Assembly (NCBI GenBank): GCA_022796795.1
Contig: JAAWJI010000003.1
Coordinates: 91,218-155,217, forward strand
Source of the DNA: Lachnospiraceae bacterium
GTDB lineage: Bacteria; Bacillota; Clostridia; Lachnospirales; Lachnospiraceae
Reading direction: 5' to 3'
Length of the DNA: 64,000 nucleotides
Within the stretch, counting starts at the first letter, position 1; every line of letters begins with the position of its first letter. The notes under the pieces are model-generated. The model saw only the letters and a list, made by a program, of their open reading frames with translations, was not told where the DNA came from and did no database searches. Positions 8,279 to 16,904 of this stretch are shown piece by piece. The translations under genes were made by a program, and so were the position numbers.

Positions 8279-9736
8279 TTACCTTCCATCTGCTTCCCTG
8301 ACCCAGAAGTCTTTATTTTCTCCTAGGATCAAGGCAGAAGCACCGCCGTTTTTGGTGATCTTCTTCCTTTCCAGAGACAGTTCCCGGGATAAAATCTCCA
8401 TGGTGCGGGGGGAACAAAAGCCTGCCTGGCATCTACCCATACCTGCCCTGGTTCTTCGCTTAATGCCGTCCAGGGACCGGGCTCCCAGAGGACGGCGGAT
8501 GGCGTCCAAAATCTCCCCCTCTGTCACGCTCTCACAGCGACAGATCATAGTCCCATAGGCGGGCTCTTTTTGGATCAGCTGATTCCTCTCCTCCAGAGAA
8601 AGGGTATTAGGCCGCAAAACGCCTTTTCTCGTTGCTACAAAATCCGGATTCTCTTTTGGATCCAGCATCTCTTTTACCAGATCCGCCACCATACGGCCAA
8701 TAGCCGGCGCGCTGGTGAGGCCCGGAGATTCAATGCCGGCGCAGTCTATAAACCCTGGCGCATCCTTGGGCTGCCCTATGACAAATTCATGGCCGGATTC
8801 ATGAGCCCGAAGTCCGGCAAAGGTGGTAATCACCTGATTCATGGGAATATCCTTCACTGTATTTCCACATTTGTCCAGGATTTCATCCACCCCCTGGCGG
8901 GTGGTACAGGTGCCCTCCCGATCCTGAATATCTGCTGCCGTAGGGCCTACAATTAAATTTCCGTGAACCGTGGGTGATACTAGGATTCCCTTTCCGTATT
9001 TCCCCGGAAGGGTAAAAATAGTTCTGGTCACATGCTGTCCTGCCGTATGGTCTAAAAGGCAGTATTCTCCCCGCCTGGGCGTAATGGACAATTTCTTCTC
9101 ACTGACCAGGTTGTGAATCTGATCCGCGTAGACCCCGGCGGCATTGACCACACATTTTGCCTCATAGTCTCCCTGATTGGTTCCAACGACAAAACTGCCC
9201 TGCCGCTTCTCAATCCGTTCTACCCGGGTGTCAAAGAAAAATTCCACGCCATTGGTACAGGCATTTTCCGCCAGTGCAATATTTAGGCCAAAGGGGCATA
9301 CAATTCCGGCTGTAGGCGCATAGAGGGCCGCCACCGCCTGATCTGAGACATTGGGTTCCAGCTCCGCCAACTCCTTTTTCTCTATGATCCGCAAATGCTC
9401 CACCCCGTTTTGCATTCCCCGCTGGTATAAAAGCTCCAGTCCCGATCTCTCTTCCTGGTCTGTACAAACCACCAAGGAACCGTTTTGAATAAAATCAAAA
9501 TCCAGTTCCTGCGAAAGACGGGGCATCATCCGATTTCCCAGCACATTAAGCCGGGCCATAAGGGTATTGGTCCTGGCGTCAAAGCCCGCGTGAACAATGC
9601 CGCTGTTGGCCTTGGAGGTGCCACAGCACACATCCTCCTCCTTCTCCAGCACACAAGCCTTTATATCATACCGGGACAGCTCTCTGGCTGTTGCACAGCC
9701 GGACACGCCTGCCCCAATAATCACCACATCATACAT
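8279..9736 (-). CDS. GlpA-like FAD oxidoreductase (glycerol-3-phosphate dehydrogenase family)
   Basis: This 485-aa enzyme has the DAO fold: an FAD motif at the N-terminus (VVIIGAGVSGCATARELS), followed by CCGTSKANSGIVHAG, which binds FAD in GlpA/GlpO enzymes. The C-terminal about 85 residues form a BFD-like [2Fe-2S] domain with CRCESV and then CQAGFC, as in anaerobic GlpA. It should oxidise glycerol-3-phosphate to dihydroxyacetone phosphate; a related 2-hydroxyacid substrate cannot be excluded. It is the first gene of a three-gene operon and has its own promoter. The start follows AAAAGGAGGATTCC. Gap to the next gene is 79 bases. Confidence 0.88.
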   Translation of the reverse strand: MYDVVIIGAGVSGCATARELSRYDIKACVLEKEEDVCCGTSKANSGIVHAGFDARTNTLMARLNVLGNRMMPRLSQELDFDFIQNGSLVVCTDQEERSGLELLYQRGMQNGVEHLRIIEKKELAELEPNVSDQAVAALYAPTAGIVCPFGLNIALAENACTNGVEFFFDTRVERIEKRQGSFVVGTNQGDYEAKCVVNAAGVYADQIHNLVSEKKLSITPRRGEYCLLDHTAGQHVTRTIFTLPGKYGKGILVSPTVHGNLIVGPTAADIQDREGTCTTRQGVDEILDKCGNTVKDIPMNQVITTFAGLRAHESGHEFVIGQPKDAPGFIDCAGIESPGLTSAPAIGRMVADLVKEMLDPKENPDFVATRKGVLRPNTLSLEERNQLIQKEPAYGTMICRCESVTEGEILDAIRRPLGARSLDGIKRRTRAGMGRCQAGFCSPRTMEILSRELSLERKKITKNGGASALILGENKDFWVREADGR

Positions 9737-9771
9737 CAGAGGAATCCTCCTTTTCGTTTCTCTCCATGGGA

Positions 9772-9801
9772 ATTATAGCAGAAAAGTATCCTGCTTTTCA
9801 A
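9772..9801 (-). promoter_or_regulatory. Promoter of the glp-like operon
   Basis: Read on the minus strand, TTGAAA (9801-9796) and TATAAT (9777-9772) are separated by 18 bases and lie about 35 bases before the GlpA-like start codon. Confidence 0.65.
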
Positions 9802-9908
9802 TGTTTTTCCTCTGAGGTCTGGAGAAAAATAGGACAAGGTGTAAATAGCTTGGCTTGATAGTGATAAGGAACTAAATTCACTTATCCCTGTTAGCTGACG
9901 GTTTCGGG

Positions 9909-10121
9909 GTGCATACGAAAGCCTGTCTGATTCCTAACAGGGATTCAGACGGGAGCATGATTTCGATTGACTGTACTGCCGTAGAGGACGAAGTTGCACA
10001 TACCATCCGTCAGCGGTCAGAATTAGATTGGCTGGTATATCATGACCCGATTGGGTTTGCTGATTTGATATTGAATGGAGACCCTGAACAGTATCTGAAA
10101 GATATTACAAAGCGGGACTAA
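9909..10121 (+). CDS. Small DUF6061-like protein (70 aa)
   Basis: The product is acidic, 70 residues, with ISIDCTAVEDEVAHT in the first half and LDWLVYHDP then LILNGDPEQYLK in the second. This matches my memory of DUF6061 proteins, which are common beside mobile and conjugative elements of gut Firmicutes; no function is known. The start used is GTG at 9909. An ATG at 9957 would give a shorter product starting at MISIDCT; no strong ribosome binding site decides between them. The gene stands alone between the glp-like operon and the blaI-type gene and may be a remnant of a former insertion. Confidence 0.6.
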   Translation: MHTKACLIPNRDSDGSMISIDCTAVEDEVAHTIRQRSELDWLVYHDPIGFADLILNGDPEQYLKDITKRD

Positions 10122-10174
10122 TCTTCCAATGGGAGGTTGCTCTCACATTGCGGCCTCATATTTTGAAAAAGGGC

Positions 10175-10228
10175 TTGACAATTCCGTCTACATAATGTAG
10201 TCTATATGTGAGGCTACACTATGTAGAC
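10175..10228 (+). promoter_or_regulatory. blaI-type promoter with two operator dyads
   Basis: TTGACA at 10175-10180 is a consensus -35 box; TAGTCT at 10198-10203 is a possible -10 at 17 bases. Operator 1 (10188-10200) is the perfect dyad CTACATAATGTAG and covers the spacer. Operator 2 (10214-10226) is CTACACTATGTAG, one mismatch. Their centres are 26 bases apart. The TACA..TGTA core is the known BlaI/MecI half-site, so the repressor encoded 17 bases downstream most likely controls itself. Confidence 0.85.
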
Positions 10229-10242
10229 AGGAGGCTGTACTT

Positions 10243-10602
10243 ATGGCAGAAATTCAGTTAGGGGTTGTGGAGGCTCGTTTTGCAGACATCATCTGGGAGA
10301 GAGAACCCGTGACATCCACCGAACTTATAAAACTGGCTGCGGCAAAACTCACTTGGAAACGGACAACAACACATACGGTATTGCGCCGGCTCTGTGATAA
10401 GGGCCTGTTCCAAAACAATAACGGTGTGGTGACTTCTCTCCTGACCCGGCAAGAGTTCTATGCCCGCCATAGCAAAAAGTATGTGGATGAGACCTTTGCG
10501 GGGTCTCTTCCCGCTTTCCTTGCCGCGTTTACCAGCGAAAAGAAGCTGACAGCCGAGGAAATTACCGAGATTTGCGAACTAATCGACAAGGCAGGTAAAT
10601 GA
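10243..10602 (+). CDS. BlaI/MecI/CopY family transcriptional repressor
   Basis: This 119-aa protein is a winged-helix repressor that binds as a dimer. The N-terminal 70 residues contain the BlaI helix-turn-helix, with the recognition region in LTWKRTTTHTVLRRLCDKG, which resembles BlaI/MecI. The C-terminal 45 residues (SLPAFLAAFTSEKKLTAEEI) form the dimerisation helices cut by the partner protease in characterised systems. The ATG is preceded by AGGAGG. It lies one base before the BlaR1-like gene, so the pair is one operon behind the two operator dyads. No beta-lactamase or penicillin-binding protein gene is next to it. Confidence 0.92.
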   Translation: MAEIQLGVVEARFADIIWEREPVTSTELIKLAAAKLTWKRTTTHTVLRRLCDKGLFQNNNGVVTSLLTRQEFYARHSKKYVDETFAGSLPAFLAAFTSEKKLTAEEITEICELIDKAGK

Positions 10603-10603
10603 T

Positions 10604-12310
10604 ATGGGCAATATATTTCTGAAAATTCTGAACATGAGCATTACAGCAAGCTGGCTGATTTTAGCGGTGGTGTTGCTCCGGTTCATGCTGAAAAAGGCGC
10701 CGAAATGGGTTGCCGTTCTTTTGTGGGGGATTGTCGCTCTGCGGCTGGTGGTTCCCTTTTCCTTCGAGAGCGCGTTGAGCCTGATCCCCAGCGCCGAGAC
10801 CTTCAACGCCCATAACATCCAGTATGAGACACCTGTTATCAGCAGCGGCATCCCCGCCGTTAACAATGTGGTCAACCCCGTTCTGGGCAAAACATTTGCG
10901 CCCAACCCTGTCGGTAGCATCAACCCGCTCTATATCTGGACACTTGTTGTTTCGGCAATCTGGCTTGTTGGCATCGCCGCAATGCTGCTGTATGCAGTTA
11001 TCAGCTATGTGCGGGTACGCCGAAGCGTTGCGGAAAGAATGCCCTTTGAGGGAAACATCTTTCTGTGCGACTATGTAAAGTCTCCGTTTATCTTGGGACT
11101 GGTCCAGCCCAAAATCTATCTGCCCTCCAACATGGACGCCACGTCCATGGAGCCGGTAATTGCCCACGAAAAAGCGCATTTAGCAAGGCGTGACCACTGG
11201 TGGAAACCGCTGGGCTTTTTGATTTTGGCGGTTCACTGGTTCAATCCCCTGTGCTGGATGGCTTATGTGCTGCTGTGTCGGGACATCGAGCTGGCCTGCG
11301 ACGAAAAGGTCATCCGACAGATGGATATAGATGGGAAAAAGAAATACTCCACCACCCTGCTGGAACGCAGTGCCCAATGGCGGCTGGTCACAATTTGCCC
11401 GCTGGCCTTTGGAGAAGTTGGCGTAAAAGAAAGGGTGAAAAATGTGTTAAATTACAAAAAACCGGCGATTTGGGTTATTGTTGTGGCTGTCGTTGCCTGT
11501 GCGGTGGTGGCAGTATGCTTTGCGACAAATCCGAAGCAGAACTTTCCCCAAGAGCAGAGCACAGTTCAAGCGCGGATTACCGAGGCTGAGGACGGCTTCT
11601 TCCTGGTCGCGCCAGTCGAAGGGGCGTCGGAGCTGTCATCCAGCGATTTGTTCCGTGTTCCCATCACGAATATGTCTCCGTCCCCTGAGCCGCAGGTGGG
11701 AGATATTGTGGAGATTACCTATGACGGCTCTATTCTGGAAAGCTACCCAGCTCAGTTCGGTACGGTTTCCAGCATAAGGGTGGTTTCGCGGGAGAACTCA
11801 CTGGAAATAGAAGAACTGCAGGTCAAATACCCGGAATACTTTGAAATTGGGACCTTCAAGGGGCTGGAGGTCTATGTCTGGCAAATGGCTGAGAGTGATT
11901 ACCGTTTTGGGCTGATGCAGGGAACCAACCGTGAGAAAACGCTGGAAGAGAAAATGGCATTGAAAGGCGCTTCTTCGAAGGAAATGGCGCTGATTCTGTC
12001 CAACTTCGATATTGAGGACAAAGATATTTTTGTGATCCCATGGCAGAATCCTATTTCAAGTTATATGGTCACGGAAGACATGGTGAAAGACCCGGAATAC
12101 ATCAACAACATTCGCACCATGTTGGGACTGGATGGTGTTTCGATGGATTCCGCCGGAGGGGAAGATACGCCAACCACTGTCGGGCCAGACGCAGCTGCTA
12201 CAACGCTATCCAAAGAACAGACCGCTATCTATCAGGCGATTCTGGAACATAACAAGTCTTCCAACTCACAAAAAGTCAAACTCAATTTTGCCCCACTCGG
12301 ACGCCTGTGA
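10604..12310 (+). CDS. BlaR1-like M56 membrane metalloprotease, C-terminus probably altered
   Basis: This 568-aa sensor-type protease is predicted to cleave its repressor when a signal is sensed. Membrane segments are visible at about residues 10-27, 37-53, 110-135 and 203-226, with another near 285-305. The zinc motif is HEKAH (188-192), with a downstream DIELACDEKV that supplies the third ligand and is typical of M56 peptidases. The extracellular part lacks a penicillin-binding domain, so the signal is not obviously a beta-lactam. It contains a DUF3221-like beta domain (LFRVPITNMSPSPEPQVGD) and an acidic tail. The last residues (SSNSQKVKLNFAPLGRL) do not look like the usual continuation after QAILEHNK in relatives that I recall. 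A deletion or frameshift may have replaced the tail. Confidence 0.85.
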   Translation: MGNIFLKILNMSITASWLILAVVLLRFMLKKAPKWVAVLLWGIVALRLVVPFSFESALSLIPSAETFNAHNIQYETPVISSGIPAVNNVVNPVLGKTFAPNPVGSINPLYIWTLVVSAIWLVGIAAMLLYAVISYVRVRRSVAERMPFEGNIFLCDYVKSPFILGLVQPKIYLPSNMDATSMEPVIAHEKAHLARRDHWWKPLGFLILAVHWFNPLCWMAYVLLCRDIELACDEKVIRQMDIDGKKKYSTTLLERSAQWRLVTICPLAFGEVGVKERVKNVLNYKKPAIWVIVVAVVACAVVAVCFATNPKQNFPQEQSTVQARITEAEDGFFLVAPVEGASELSSSDLFRVPITNMSPSPEPQVGDIVEITYDGSILESYPAQFGTVSSIRVVSRENSLEIEELQVKYPEYFEIGTFKGLEVYVWQMAESDYRFGLMQGTNREKTLEEKMALKGASSKEMALILSNFDIEDKDIFVIPWQNPISSYMVTEDMVKDPEYINNIRTMLGLDGVSMDSAGGEDTPTTVGPDAAATTLSKEQTAIYQAILEHNKSSNSQKVKLNFAPLGRL

Positions 12311-12345
12311 GGGGGAGAATTTGTTTTATCAGAAAAGGGGTTGCC

Positions 12346-13053
12346 ATGCTGACTGTCGCCATCTGTGAAGACGAACCTTATTTTGCTTCTCATTTAACCA
12401 AACTGGTAACCGAATACGGGGATATCAGGAACTGGGAGCTGTCCATCCAATCCTTTTCCAGGGGGGAGGAGCTTTTGCTGTCTGGCCAGGAGCCTGACAT
12501 TCTTCTCATGGACATCCGGCTGCCGGGGCAGGACGGCATGAAAATCATGGAGCAGCTGCGCCATCGGGGAAGCCGCAGTCAGGTTATCTTTATCACCGCT
12601 TTTCAAAAATATGTATTCCAGGCCTTTGATCTGGAGGCTGTGCACTATCTTCTGAAGCCTGTGACCCCAAAGAAGCTGTTTCCTGCCATGGACAGGGCGA
12701 TTAAACGCTCCTCCCTGGATCAGGATCCCACCATTTTGATCACAAGCGGAGCCGCTGCAACCAGAGTCCGTATTCGGGATATCGTCTATTGCGAGGCCTT
12801 TAATCACCAGATTGCCCTTCACACCATGACAGAAGAGATTTCTTTTTCCGGTACCCTGGACGCCCTGGAAAAAAAGCTGACGGATTCCTTTTTTCGCTGT
12901 CACAGAAGCTATCTGGTAAATATGCAGTACGTCACAGAGAAGGAGCCAGGAGGCGCTATTCTGGCAGACGGCAGCAAAATACTCATTGCAAGACGGAAAC
13001 AGCAGACTTTTACCAGAAAGCTGCTGGAGGCTTGCAGGAAGGAGGCGGATTGA
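12346..13053 (+). CDS. LytTR family response regulator
   Basis: This 235-aa cytosolic regulator has an N-terminal receiver domain: acidic pair in ICEDEP and phospho-acceptor Asp56 in DILLMDIRLPG, with Lys of LLKPVTP near residue 107. The C-terminal LytTR DNA-binding domain covers about 130-235 (VYCEAFNHQIALHT, FFRCHRSYLVNM). The start at 12346 (MLTVAICEDEP) is preferred over an in-frame GTG at 12307, because AAAAGGGG lies 6 bases upstream and the receiver fold begins here. Its stop overlaps the start of the sensor kinase gene. Regulators of this class often control peptide-based or membrane functions from nearby operons; no such target is evident here. Confidence 0.92.
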   Translation: MLTVAICEDEPYFASHLTKLVTEYGDIRNWELSIQSFSRGEELLLSGQEPDILLMDIRLPGQDGMKIMEQLRHRGSRSQVIFITAFQKYVFQAFDLEAVHYLLKPVTPKKLFPAMDRAIKRSSLDQDPTILITSGAAATRVRIRDIVYCEAFNHQIALHTMTEEISFSGTLDALEKKLTDSFFRCHRSYLVNMQYVTEKEPGGAILADGSKILIARRKQQTFTRKLLEACRKEAD

Positions 13054-14342
13054 TGGAGACGCAGGTGCTCTTTTATCTCTGGTGGATCCTGGAAAACAGT
13101 TTTGTGAACTATTTTATCTATGACTTTTTTCTCTGCGTCACCCAGGTCCGGGGACGGAAATATCTTCCTCTATGGCTGATTTTCAATGGGCTTTTGACAT
13201 GGACCGTGGTCTCCCACCGGATTTTAGGTGCCTTTCTCTTCAGCATTTTATTCCTGATCCTTTTCGCAAAATGGATCCTGAAGGTTCCCAGTGTGGAAAT
13301 CATGGCTCCGGCTGCCATTATTTTTACTTTCTATACTCTGACCGAAGGCCTCTCTGCCTTTACCCTGTCCTGGATTTCCAAGAGTTTCCAGTCCTCCACC
13401 AATGGGGTGTGGATCCAGCTTCTGACTCCTCTTCTCTTTGACCTGCTCTTTTTCGCTGCCCTGGCGTTTACCCGTAAACGCCATCTTACAGCCCTGCAGA
13501 CCTCCATTTCCTCCTACCTGTATATTCTTCTCCTTCCCTGCGCCCTGTCTATCTTGGTGATCCGGTACGGCCTTCGCCTGGACAGCCCTAATTTTGAACA
13601 ATACCTGTCCGCCTTTGGCATGCATACCAGATTGGCGGTGCTCGTTCTCCTAGCAGGAGGGGGACTGGTTATATTTACCACCATTGAGGTTTTTTGCAAG
13701 ATTTTGTATTTCACAGGCCGGGAACAAGCAGCATCTCTCCTGGAAAGCCAGCTGGCTAGCCAGAGAATTTATCTGGAAGAGGCCAGACAACGTACCGATC
13801 AATACGCCTCGTTCCAGCACGACATAGACAATCATCTGTTAGTATTATCCGGCCTGCTTCGGGACAGGCTTTTTGACCAGGCAGAAGCCTATGTGGGAAA
13901 ACTGCACATGCGCTGTCAATGGCTTTCGCCCCCTGTGTCCACAGGAAATGAGGTTCTCAATGTCTTGCTGCAGGAAAAGTTCAGCTACGCAAAATCCCGT
14001 CAGATCAAAGTGACCTGGGATATTCATATTCCCTCTCACCTTCAGCTGGATGATCTGGATTTATGCGTTCTTTTTTCCAATATCCTGGATAATGCTATCA
14101 CTGCAGCCTCGCAGGCTCCACCAGAACAGCGTTTTCTGTCTCTGTCCGGAAAGGCCCAGGCAAAATTTCTGGTGGTGGAAGCCGTAAATCCGGCTCCCGG
14201 CTGCCTGGCCATCCGTCCCGGCACAGGCATGGGAAATATTCGTCAGATTGCTGAAAAGTACCAGGGAACCGTGGAAAATCAGCTGGAAAACGGAACCTTT
14301 CGGATCAGCGTCCTGCTCTGCTCCTGCCTGGCATGCCATTGA
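13053..14342 (+). CDS. GHKL-type sensor histidine kinase (AgrC/NatK-like)
   Basis: This 429-aa membrane kinase is the partner of the LytTR regulator. The first about 215 residues hold six or seven hydrophobic segments. A coiled region leads to the phospho-acceptor box (FQHDIDNHLLVLSG, His256). The catalytic domain has an N box (NILDNAITA) and G box (GTGMGNIRQIAEKY), as in quorum-type GHKL kinases. The ATG at 13053 overlaps the upstream TGA by one base and has GGAGG 8 bases before it, so it is preferred to the ATG 21 bases upstream. The very end (LLCSCLACH) has three Cys in seven residues. The inducing signal is unknown; no AgrD-like peptide gene was seen next to it. Confidence 0.9.
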   Translation: METQVLFYLWWILENSFVNYFIYDFFLCVTQVRGRKYLPLWLIFNGLLTWTVVSHRILGAFLFSILFLILFAKWILKVPSVEIMAPAAIIFTFYTLTEGLSAFTLSWISKSFQSSTNGVWIQLLTPLLFDLLFFAALAFTRKRHLTALQTSISSYLYILLLPCALSILVIRYGLRLDSPNFEQYLSAFGMHTRLAVLVLLAGGGLVIFTTIEVFCKILYFTGREQAASLLESQLASQRIYLEEARQRTDQYASFQHDIDNHLLVLSGLLRDRLFDQAEAYVGKLHMRCQWLSPPVSTGNEVLNVLLQEKFSYAKSRQIKVTWDIHIPSHLQLDDLDLCVLFSNILDNAITAASQAPPEQRFLSLSGKAQAKFLVVEAVNPAPGCLAIRPGTGMGNIRQIAEKYQGTVENQLENGTFRISVLLCSCLACH

Positions 14343-14454
14343 CGAATTCAAAACGCCCATTGGCGCAAGAAAGCTATTTCCCACATTCCCCCATCCGATA
14401 TACCTGCTGTAACCGGAAACCAGACAAGTCGAAGAGGGAAAGGAGGCATAAGCG

Positions 14455-14829
14455 ATGACAGTACAGGTTCGTCCCGACTATGTAAATCCCCTGACCATGA
14501 GGAATGACAGGGAAAGCAGATGGAAGCTGGGACAGCACAAGGGGATCCCAGGCGGAAAAACAGATACAGTGGCAGAGCTGCAGACCAGACAGCAGCAGCT
14601 CCAAAGCCAGATGCTTGTCATGAAAGCCACAGGCACAGACGGTGCGGTGGCCACGACAGAAAGCCAGAAAATCCTGAAGGAGAAGCTGGAGGAGCTGACA
14701 CATGAACTGCGGGCAGCCAAATCCAGTGAGGCCATGGGAAATGAACGACAAAAGGAAGCCCAAAATCTGGCTGCAAAAAGTTCACAGTACGGCAGACCTG
14801 CCAGGGATTGGTACGAAAAGGGAGATTGA
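14455..14829 (+). CDS. Small predicted coiled-coil protein
   Basis: This 124-aa, highly charged protein has no signal peptide and no recognised family. Residues about 40-105 have heptad-like spacing of Leu, Met and Ala (VAELQTRQQQLQSQM, then KILKEKLEELTHEL), indicating a coiled coil. The start follows AAAGGAGG. It lies 112 bases after the kinase gene in the same direction and could be cotranscribed, though nothing ties it to signalling. A hairpin follows its stop. Confidence 0.65.
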   Translation: MTVQVRPDYVNPLTMRNDRESRWKLGQHKGIPGGKTDTVAELQTRQQQLQSQMLVMKATGTDGAVATTESQKILKEKLEELTHELRAAKSSEAMGNERQKEAQNLAAKSSQYGRPARDWYEKGD

Positions 14830-14834
14830 CAAAA

Positions 14835-14856
14835 GCGGCGGTTTTTACACCGCCGC
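14835..14856 (-). terminator. GC-rich hairpin between convergent genes
   Basis: GCGGCGGT (14835-14842) pairs perfectly with ACCGCCGC (14849-14856) around TTTTAC. On the minus strand it is followed by TTTTG, so it most likely ends the DUF1266 gene transcript. On the plus strand no T-run follows, although it may still slow the polymerase leaving the coiled-coil gene. Confidence 0.55.
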
Positions 14857-14889
14857 CCTCAAAAAAACAATCAAACCGTCTGCAAATGC

Positions 14890-15921
14890 CTAGCTCTCCC
14901 GCACCCATCCGTTATTTTCTGTCTTCCCAAATCCGCATCCCGGCTGGGCATAGAAATAGGCCAGAATGGTGGGATCTATATTGCAGATATCGCTGAAGCC
15001 TATCATGGAAATATTCTCCACCTCATTGATATATTCCTCCGTCTCATCGCCCACGAAAAAGCGCCAGCCGCTGTCCGGAAAATCCTCCAAAGCCTGCTCA
15101 CGGTACATATAGCCGATTCGCTCCTCCTGAAGGGCTTTCTTGGTGATCAGACAGCCTGGATTAACCCCCAAAAGGTTCGCCCACTCCCGCTTTTTGGGAA
15201 CATACCAGCCGTTTTTCTGCCAAACTCCTCCCGGAGCAAACAGATGGCGGACCAGGTTCAGATTCAGTTGGAAAAAGCTCTCCAGATCCTCCTCATACAT
15301 TCTCATAAAATAGACAGCCCCGCAAAGGCAGCTCACAGCGTATTCCTGGAAGGAATGATAAAACACCTGGGCCTGGCGCACCCAGGGATCTGTCAGCTCC
15401 CAGAATTCCTCTTCCGAAAGGATTCCGCAGGCCACAGCCTTCCGACACAACCCGATTTTTTCATTGATGTCCCAGGCATAAAAGCCTTTCTCCCCAAGAA
15501 TAGGGTAAAAGACCTGTGCGCTGTCTCGACATTCCAGGAAGAATCGGCGCCCTTCCTCTGTCAGATCCTTCAGATCCATAAGAGGCGCCCCTACCCAGAA
15601 GGACAAAAACTGTTCATATTGGGTGCTGGAGGAAAATTCCCGCCTGCATGCTTCCAGCAGGGAAGATTTATCGGAAATCCCATACATTTGATGCAGATGC
15701 TCCCGGGCTTTTGCCGCGTCCGCCTCTGTCCTGCAATGAAAAAGACTTTCATATCCCATATGTTCTGGAATTCCCGGCACCTTTCTGCAAGTAGAAATAC
15801 CGCTTAAGAGCAGGGTAAACTGCTTCCGGTCCGTCTCTCCAGGCTGCGGAACCGAAACCTGGGCCAGCTCCTCCTTATATGCAGCAATCGCCTCTGTAAT
15901 CCTTGACAATATCTCTTTCAT
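14890..15921 (-). CDS. DUF1266 domain protein
   Basis: This is a 343-aa cytosolic protein of unknown function. The C-terminal half contains the DUF1266 pattern: GFYAWDINEKIGLCRKAV, GILSEEEFWELTDP and a VFYHSFQEYAVSCLCG block (roughly residues 180-250). The preferred start is ATG at 15921 (MKEILSRI), preceded by GGAGAGGA, rather than an in-frame codon 99 bases upstream that has no clear ribosome binding site. It stands alone between the LytTR region and a peptidase remnant. DUF1266 proteins occur singly in many bacteria; no role can be given. Confidence 0.8.
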   Translation of the reverse strand: MKEILSRITEAIAAYKEELAQVSVPQPGETDRKQFTLLLSGISTCRKVPGIPEHMGYESLFHCRTEADAAKAREHLHQMYGISDKSSLLEACRREFSSSTQYEQFLSFWVGAPLMDLKDLTEEGRRFFLECRDSAQVFYPILGEKGFYAWDINEKIGLCRKAVACGILSEEEFWELTDPWVRQAQVFYHSFQEYAVSCLCGAVYFMRMYEEDLESFFQLNLNLVRHLFAPGGVWQKNGWYVPKKREWANLLGVNPGCLITKKALQEERIGYMYREQALEDFPDSGWRFFVGDETEEYINEVENISMIGFSDICNIDPTILAYFYAQPGCGFGKTENNGWVRES

Positions 15922-16135
15922 CTGTCTATCCTCTCCCGCACTGTTCATTTTTCGCCTGTCCACTATCCAGGGAATCCGTCTGCAAAAGGGATCTGATTCC
16001 CTGTACAACAAGGACTCCAAAGGCCTGGGGCTGGCACTATTCCTGTAATTACGTACAGTATAGCATACTCCCTTAAAAATTTACAAGCTTTTGTGTGACA
16101 AAGAAAGGCTGTTCTGCCAGCTGCACAGTCTGAGG

Positions 16136-16789
16136 TTAACACCGTTCCATTAGCCTTACATAGAATTCCACAGTTTTCACCAGAGTCGCCACGGGTACCC
16201 GCTCATTATTTCCGTGAATCATCCCCCGCTCTTCCCTGGACAGCTTCATGGCCGAGAATTTATACACCCGGTCCGTAATCCGGCTGTAATACCAGGAATC
16301 ACTGCAAGCCATCATCAGATAAGGCGCTACCAGGGCTTTCTTCCAGGTATCGGCAACCGTCTGACAGAGAATCTGCCACTCCTTACAGGAAGTGTCAGAT
16401 TCCGGCGAGGGATTTCTTCCCTCATAGACCGTAACCTCAATCCTGGGATTATTTACCACCTTTTCCAGATAATTCCTGGCTGACTCCACCGTGTCCCTTC
16501 CGATTAACCGCAGATTCATTCCCACGGAAGCTTTGGGCGGGATGACGTTAAAGGCTTTTCCGCCCTCCATTTTTGTCATAGCGCAGGAAGTCCGCAGCAT
16601 GGCGTTTAGCTCTCCTCCGGACTTCCTGCAAACCCTGTCAAACAATCCCTCAAAGCACCAGAGATTGGCAAACAGAAGCTTATAGGCAAAGGTGGAATGA
16701 CGTCCCAGGGTATCCAGCATCTCCCGTACCGGCTTTGTCAGCTGCCGGGGGAAGGGATGATTCTCCACATCCACCACCGCCTGGGCCAA
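16136..16789 (-). pseudogene. 3' remnant of an M20 family metallopeptidase gene
   Basis: The 217-residue frame matches the dimerisation and C-terminal part of PM20D1/CPS1-like M20 carboxypeptidases: [38 protein letters not shown], and a C-terminal [10 protein letters not shown] that carries the last metal-binding His region. Intact family members are over 450 aa and carry the zinc ligands of the first half. Here the frame is preceded by a TGA near 16826, and the intervening codons do not resemble the family, so the 5' half has been lost by deletion. A TTG at 16789 is the only early start and lacks a good ribosome binding site. It is probably not functional. Confidence 0.8.
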
Positions 16790-16904
16790 CTCGCAAAAGT
16801 GTACTGTTTGGATGAAAACTCATAGTATCCCCCTCTCATTTGTTAAAATAATCTTGCCATGGACAAGTTGTTACCTTCCTGTGCGGAAGAAACCATTCCT
16901 TTCC

